From assembly GCA_009602725.1 (NCBI GenBank), contig WELB01000307.1:83026-129523 (forward strand): 46,498 nt of DNA. Reading direction: 5' to 3'. The notes beneath the pieces were generated by a model. It saw nothing but the letters and a program-made list of their open reading frames with translations. It was not told the origin of the DNA and made no database searches. This document shows positions 44,476 to 46,498 of the stretch, one piece after another (the first letter of the stretch is position 1; every line of letters begins with the position of its first letter). Made by a program: the position numbers and the translations under genes. Origin of the DNA: Spirogloea muscicola. Its lineage: Eukaryota > Streptophyta > Zygnematophyceae > Spirogloeales > Spirogloeaceae.

Positions 44476-45758
44476 TCAGGAATGCACAGCGTTGCCCTTG
44501 ACTTGCTTAATCCTGGCTCTTCTGATCCTTGACAACTCTGCCAGCTCCTCTCTCAGATCTCGCTTTCTAGCATCCCCTTCGCAAGGCAGACCCGACAGCA
44601 CCCTATCCAGAGGATTTTCATCTGCTAAGTCAAGCTTGCCATGGTCGGTTGCAACTGAGCTCCCCTTCTCTGGACAGTGTTGTCCATCATCAGGACTCTG
44701 ATGAGCTTGGTCACTGCGCAAATGTCCCTCTCTGTCTTGCTCACTGCCATGTTCCGCAGCATTCCCTTCTTGAGCACCAACTTCAGCTTCTTGTTTTCTG
44801 GCTGAGTCTATGGCAGCCTCCACACCCATCTTCTTGGGCATCTTCCTCCTCTTGCGCATGTGCTCACCCTCAACTTCGACCACGGCACTGTGGACTCTCT
44901 TGACGTCGTTGAGCTGTGACCTTACCAGCACCACATTTTTGCCTTGACCAACATCTCTGTTCTCTGCAGGATTTGGCACCTTCCCCTTTGCTCGTCTTGG
45001 CACCTTCATCTCCTCCGGCCGCTGCTCCCCTGTGACGTTCTTGTGTATGTACTTACACTTTGCACCCCGGGTGCAGCTCCCTCTTTCCCAGTCGATGCAG
45101 GGGACTTTCTTTGCATGCATCACGCCGCCCCTTCTTCCTCTCTTGGTCAGCTTCTTCTTGCCCGTCGGCAACACCTCCTCCTCCCTACCATCCGCAGCGC
45201 TCTTCAACGCGACCAGATCTGCAGCAGCATCAGTACGGGGCTTTATTACGCCATGCTCAGTGCTTTGTTTTGCAAAGCATCTTGTTCCCAGGCCTCGCAT
45301 GCAGATTGACACTCCCTCTGAAGTTGGCGGGCAGAGAAGTAGACATTCGTATTCCAGTTAGGGGCGCCGGGCGTCAGACGGCTGTCAAGTGACCTGCCAT
45401 TTGTGCAATGAGAGACTGTGCTACTTCATAGACTTCCTTTTGAGCCCACCAGGTCCAAAGACAGAAGCGTTGCCTGTTACATAGGACTGGAAAGTGATCA
45501 TGCAAAGCCCATGCAGAGGACATCAGTGGAGAAGCCAGGAAGAAGCCTGCCTTCTGCTACGTCCCAAGTTCTCCGCGCTTACCTGGTCGCTTTGCATCGC
45601 CCTTGTCTCCTCCAGCACTTCCTGCAGCCCCAGCTATGCCAGACTCCTGCCTCGGCCTCCGCCTCAAGAGGCCATCCATCAGCCCATGCTTCCGAAGCCA
45701 CAGGTTTGTGCGATATGCATGTTGGCGCTCCTCCTTTTTGCTTTCAAGTGTCACCCCG
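44476..45758 (-). CDS. CCCH zinc-finger protein, 5' end not resolved
   Basis: Two exons are clear on the minus strand, 45583-45758 and 44476-45218, joined by a GT-AG intron in phase 1, over 300 residues to the TGA at 44476. The first encodes a basic helix (ESKKEERQHAYRTNLWLRKH) and an Arg-rich run. The second has one zinc finger, C-x7-C-x5-C-x3-H (CIDWERGSCTRGAKCKYIH), next to a Lys/Arg-rich patch (GKKKLTKRGRRGG), then long charged regions with nuclear-signal-like RKRRKMPKK, and a C-terminal helix. Single CCCH fingers of this kind usually bind RNA; the specific role is unknown. The exon at 45758 begins in phase 2, so at least one more 5' exon exists, in 45759-46498 or beyond the window. Confidence 0.75.
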
Positions 45759-46498
45759 CTGCACTGGCCGAGTGACAGGAGCCCATCAGTGTTTCTTGCA
45801 GTCTTTTTGACAAGCCTTTTGGAATGTCGGCCTTCGGAGCAAACTGCCAAGATTGGAGTCCAATATACCAGAGTCAAACTGGGGGCTCGCTTAGCGACAG
45901 TCTGCAGGGCCGAAAGTAAAGCGACCGGTCCGAAGCGACCAGGGACCTGTGCAATGAGCTGGCGTCGTCAAACACTCTGCTCCTCTCTGTGCACTTGTTT
46001 CAAGCTTAAGAGTGAAGAAATTGGTGATAAAAGCCTGCAAGAGCACAGCAACCTACGCAGCAAGGGCTGGACTTGAATCAAGCCCTATGCCACGAATGCC
46101 CACTATGAGACCCTACTCGAGAAGCTCGCAAGCTCTTAGCCCCCTAAAGCCCTGCACTCGACACTTGAAGTCTGCTGTGACGGGTGCAGATGGTCCTCTC
46201 CACAAGGTGTCTGCTTCACACTGGAGCTGGCCACTTTATTCCACCGACTGCTTGCGGCAGACAGGACCACCTGCCTGCCCATTTGCTCCTCTCTCGGTGG
46301 CTATCTCAGAAGGTCGGGACTTGACAGCAGGCAGGAAAAGTTCTGCGACTGCTATTGCCAGAGCAGCGCAGCAGGCCTGTGGAGCATCGCCGCATGTGCC
46401 GGTGGCGGAGAACCCACTGGCCGCAAGATGAGCATGCGGCTGAGGGCAGCTGCATCGCACGCGGAACAAGTCCGGGCTCCATCACGAGCTCAGCGCCA
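45759..46498. other. Unresolved upstream region of the CCCH gene
   Basis: Should contain an intron and perhaps the first exon(s) of the CCCH gene. I could not pick a start: a minus-strand frame at 46236-46469 is open for 77 residues but has no family signal. Nothing else seen. Confidence 0.3.

Overview
This is nuclear DNA from a photosynthetic eukaryote, most likely a green alga or other early member of Viridiplantae. The evidence is: intron-rich genes with GT-AG (and some GC-AG) introns; plastid-type proteins with transit peptides (CDSP32, the FAD6-type omega-6 desaturase); a mitochondrial gamma carbonic anhydrase; a plant-type Rab18/RABC GTPase; an S30 ribosomal protein without a ubiquitin-like fusion; and TAAACCC-type telomere motifs near several genes. 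I cannot name the species. The DNA is a draft assembly: one 813-base N run (19475-20287) and single Ns at 3998, 7007, 26395 and 37314. The genes below were rebuilt exon by exon by reading donor and acceptor sites, codon phase and family similarity, so every splice site is a prediction.

Layout. 0-2.6 kb: ACC-synthase-like aminotransferase (+). 4.0-5.3 kb: ribosomal protein eL6 (+). 5.7-6.8 kb: unknown coiled-coil protein (-). 7.0-7.5 kb: a short N-terminal piece of polynucleotide phosphorylase (-), facing a small predicted membrane protein (+, 7.6-7.9 kb). 8.5-10.0 kb: Rab18 (-). 11.4-12.8 kb: ALG14 (+). 13.1-13.3 kb: a GC-rich minisatellite. 13.8-15.4 kb: DUF4864-like protein (-). 16.6-18.7 kb: unknown, probably plastid, membrane protein (-). 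19.0-20.3 kb: repeat and assembly gap. 20.5-22.9 kb: CDSP32 (+). 24.5-26.3 kb: gamma carbonic anhydrase (-), head to head with TOM7 (+, 26.8-27.9 kb). 28.8-29.7 kb: eS30 (+). 30.2-37.7 kb: TTI1 (-, about 14 exons). 37.8-38.6 kb: degenerate repeats. 39.2-41.8 kb: FAD6 (-). 42-44.5 kb: GC-rich DNA and repeats. 44.5-45.8 kb: CCCH zinc-finger protein (-, 5' end not resolved).

The genes are mostly unrelated housekeeping functions: translation (eL6, eS30), ER N-glycosylation and vesicle traffic (ALG14, Rab18), PIKK maturation (TTI1), mitochondria (gamma-CA, TOM7) and plastid redox and lipids (CDSP32, FAD6). There is no operon, phage, CRISPR or evident gene cluster. The items most worth a second look are the truncated polynucleotide phosphorylase with GC-AG introns beside a gene lacking its start, a one-base frameshift in FAD6, two exon junctions that do not resolve canonically, two or three unrecognised proteins (one with a clear multi-exon structure and plastid signal), a home-grown interspersed repeat family, and the shared promoter of two mitochondrial genes.
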